Of a stretch of 64,000 nucleotides of DNA, positions 63,461 through 64,000 are shown piece by piece. A model generated the notes under the pieces. It saw nothing but the letters and a program-made list of their open reading frames with translations, had not been told where the DNA came from and made no database searches. The DNA is from Prorocentrum cordatum (lineage: Eukaryota; Sar; Dinophyceae; Prorocentrales; Prorocentraceae), in NCBI GenBank assembly GCA_963575745.1, contig CAUYUJ010020682.1, positions 526,501 to 590,500 of the forward strand, written 5' to 3'. The translations under genes and the position numbers were made by a program. Every line of letters begins with the position of its first letter. Positions within the stretch are counted from its first letter, which is position 1.

Positions 63461-64000
63461 CCCAAGACACTTCGAAAAATCGTATTTCCCAGATTGCTTT
63501 CCAGGAACATGATTCCTTGGACTTCCGCCCACCGCCCCAACCATGTTTCCAAGTGGCTTGCCGACAAGGTCAAAAGGCGCCCCTCGGTATAGCCTCAGAG
63601 GCCCCTCTCTTAGAGAGTAGAGAGCCGAACAAATCATGCTCCCAGAAAGCTTCCCTGGAACATGGTTCTCTATCTCGGAGTAGGCCCGGGGGGGGGCGGG
63701 CCGCTGCCTGTTCCCCCCATCGGTGCCCACTGGGGATTGCGGGGGGGGTCCAGAGCTCCCGAGGCGGCCCGAGCCCGCCCCGAATCAGGCCACGACGCCC
63801 CGAAGACGCCCAAGATTCCCTCAAGACAGCCGACGAGGACTCCAACACGCTCCAGGACGGACTCAAGAGGCTCCCCAAGAGGGCCCTGGGAGGCAAGATT
63901 CATGGAGGTTTTAGAACGGGTTGAGCAGAGGGGCCATACGTGTGATGTTGGGCAAATGGAATATTCTGCCTGTCTCTGGTGTGCACTCGCCAACACCCTG
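63461..64000. other. Decayed GGCCCC-rich repeat DNA, no gene
   Basis: Contains a weak hairpin relative (63632-63665) and family B-like words; frames are GC-driven. The window ends in low-copy sequence. Confidence 0.5.

Overview
This 64 kb window looks like nuclear DNA from a dinoflagellate. The strongest marker is a 22-nt stretch at 39149-39170 (minus strand) that matches the dinoflagellate trans-spliced leader at 21 of 22 positions. Other points agree: GC-rich sequence, very low density of intact genes, decayed retroelements in the style of algal non-LTR elements, large simple-sequence blocks, RanBP2-type zinc-finger retroelement proteins, and no bacterial operon signals. A high-GC genus such as Prorocentrum is a reasonable guess, but it is inference only. 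No tRNA, rRNA, CRISPR array or ordinary housekeeping gene could be supported.

Layout. 0-12.5 kb: two composite repeat blocks (families A and B) lie at 1-2390 and again, inverted, at 10350-12520. They flank a 5'-truncated, frameshifted non-LTR retrotransposon (6021-10212) with endonuclease, reverse transcriptase (RT) and RNase H domains. One copy of a 0.94-kb dispersed repeat (3019-3955) and a foldback element (4508-4680) also lie between them. 12.5-29 kb: mostly low-complexity and repeat DNA. It holds foldback/MITE-like elements, a divergent ~100-bp satellite (20.7-21.4 and 24.2-25.6 kb), a fragment of a restriction-like-endonuclease (RLE) retroelement (22.46-23.09 kb) and one possible exon (26.6-26.95 kb). 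28.9-33.2 kb: a 73-bp tandem repeat, a 2.35-kb AGGCTG array, then pyrimidine-rich and purine-rich blocks facing each other.

33.7-38.44 kb is the best coding region: a two-ORF RT-RLE retroelement. ORF1 (343 aa) has a RanBP2-type zinc finger and a coiled coil. ORF2 (~1164 aa) has a Cys cluster, RT and RLE, and its RT catalytic motif reads YLGD instead of YxDD. Next to it are a minus-strand ORF1-like pseudogene carrying the spliced-leader relic (38497-39170) and the RNase H tail of another LINE (39230-40001).

40-49 kb holds four tandem arrays with units of about 82, 80, 64 and 103 bp. 49-54 kb is lower-copy DNA with MITE-like elements and one possible exon. 54-64 kb is repeat-on-repeat: two more copies of the 0.94-kb repeat, a pair of inverted ATCGAT satellites around the third copy, AT, TTG and GGA microsatellites, and ~395-bp tandem units of GGCCCCAAGA-rich DNA with a perfect 17-bp hairpin.

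The genes do not form a pathway. What the window shows is how a dinoflagellate genome is filled: retroelements inserted and decaying, a processed transcript that apparently went back into DNA with its spliced leader, short inverted-repeat elements in several families, and satellites related to one another across tens of kilobases.
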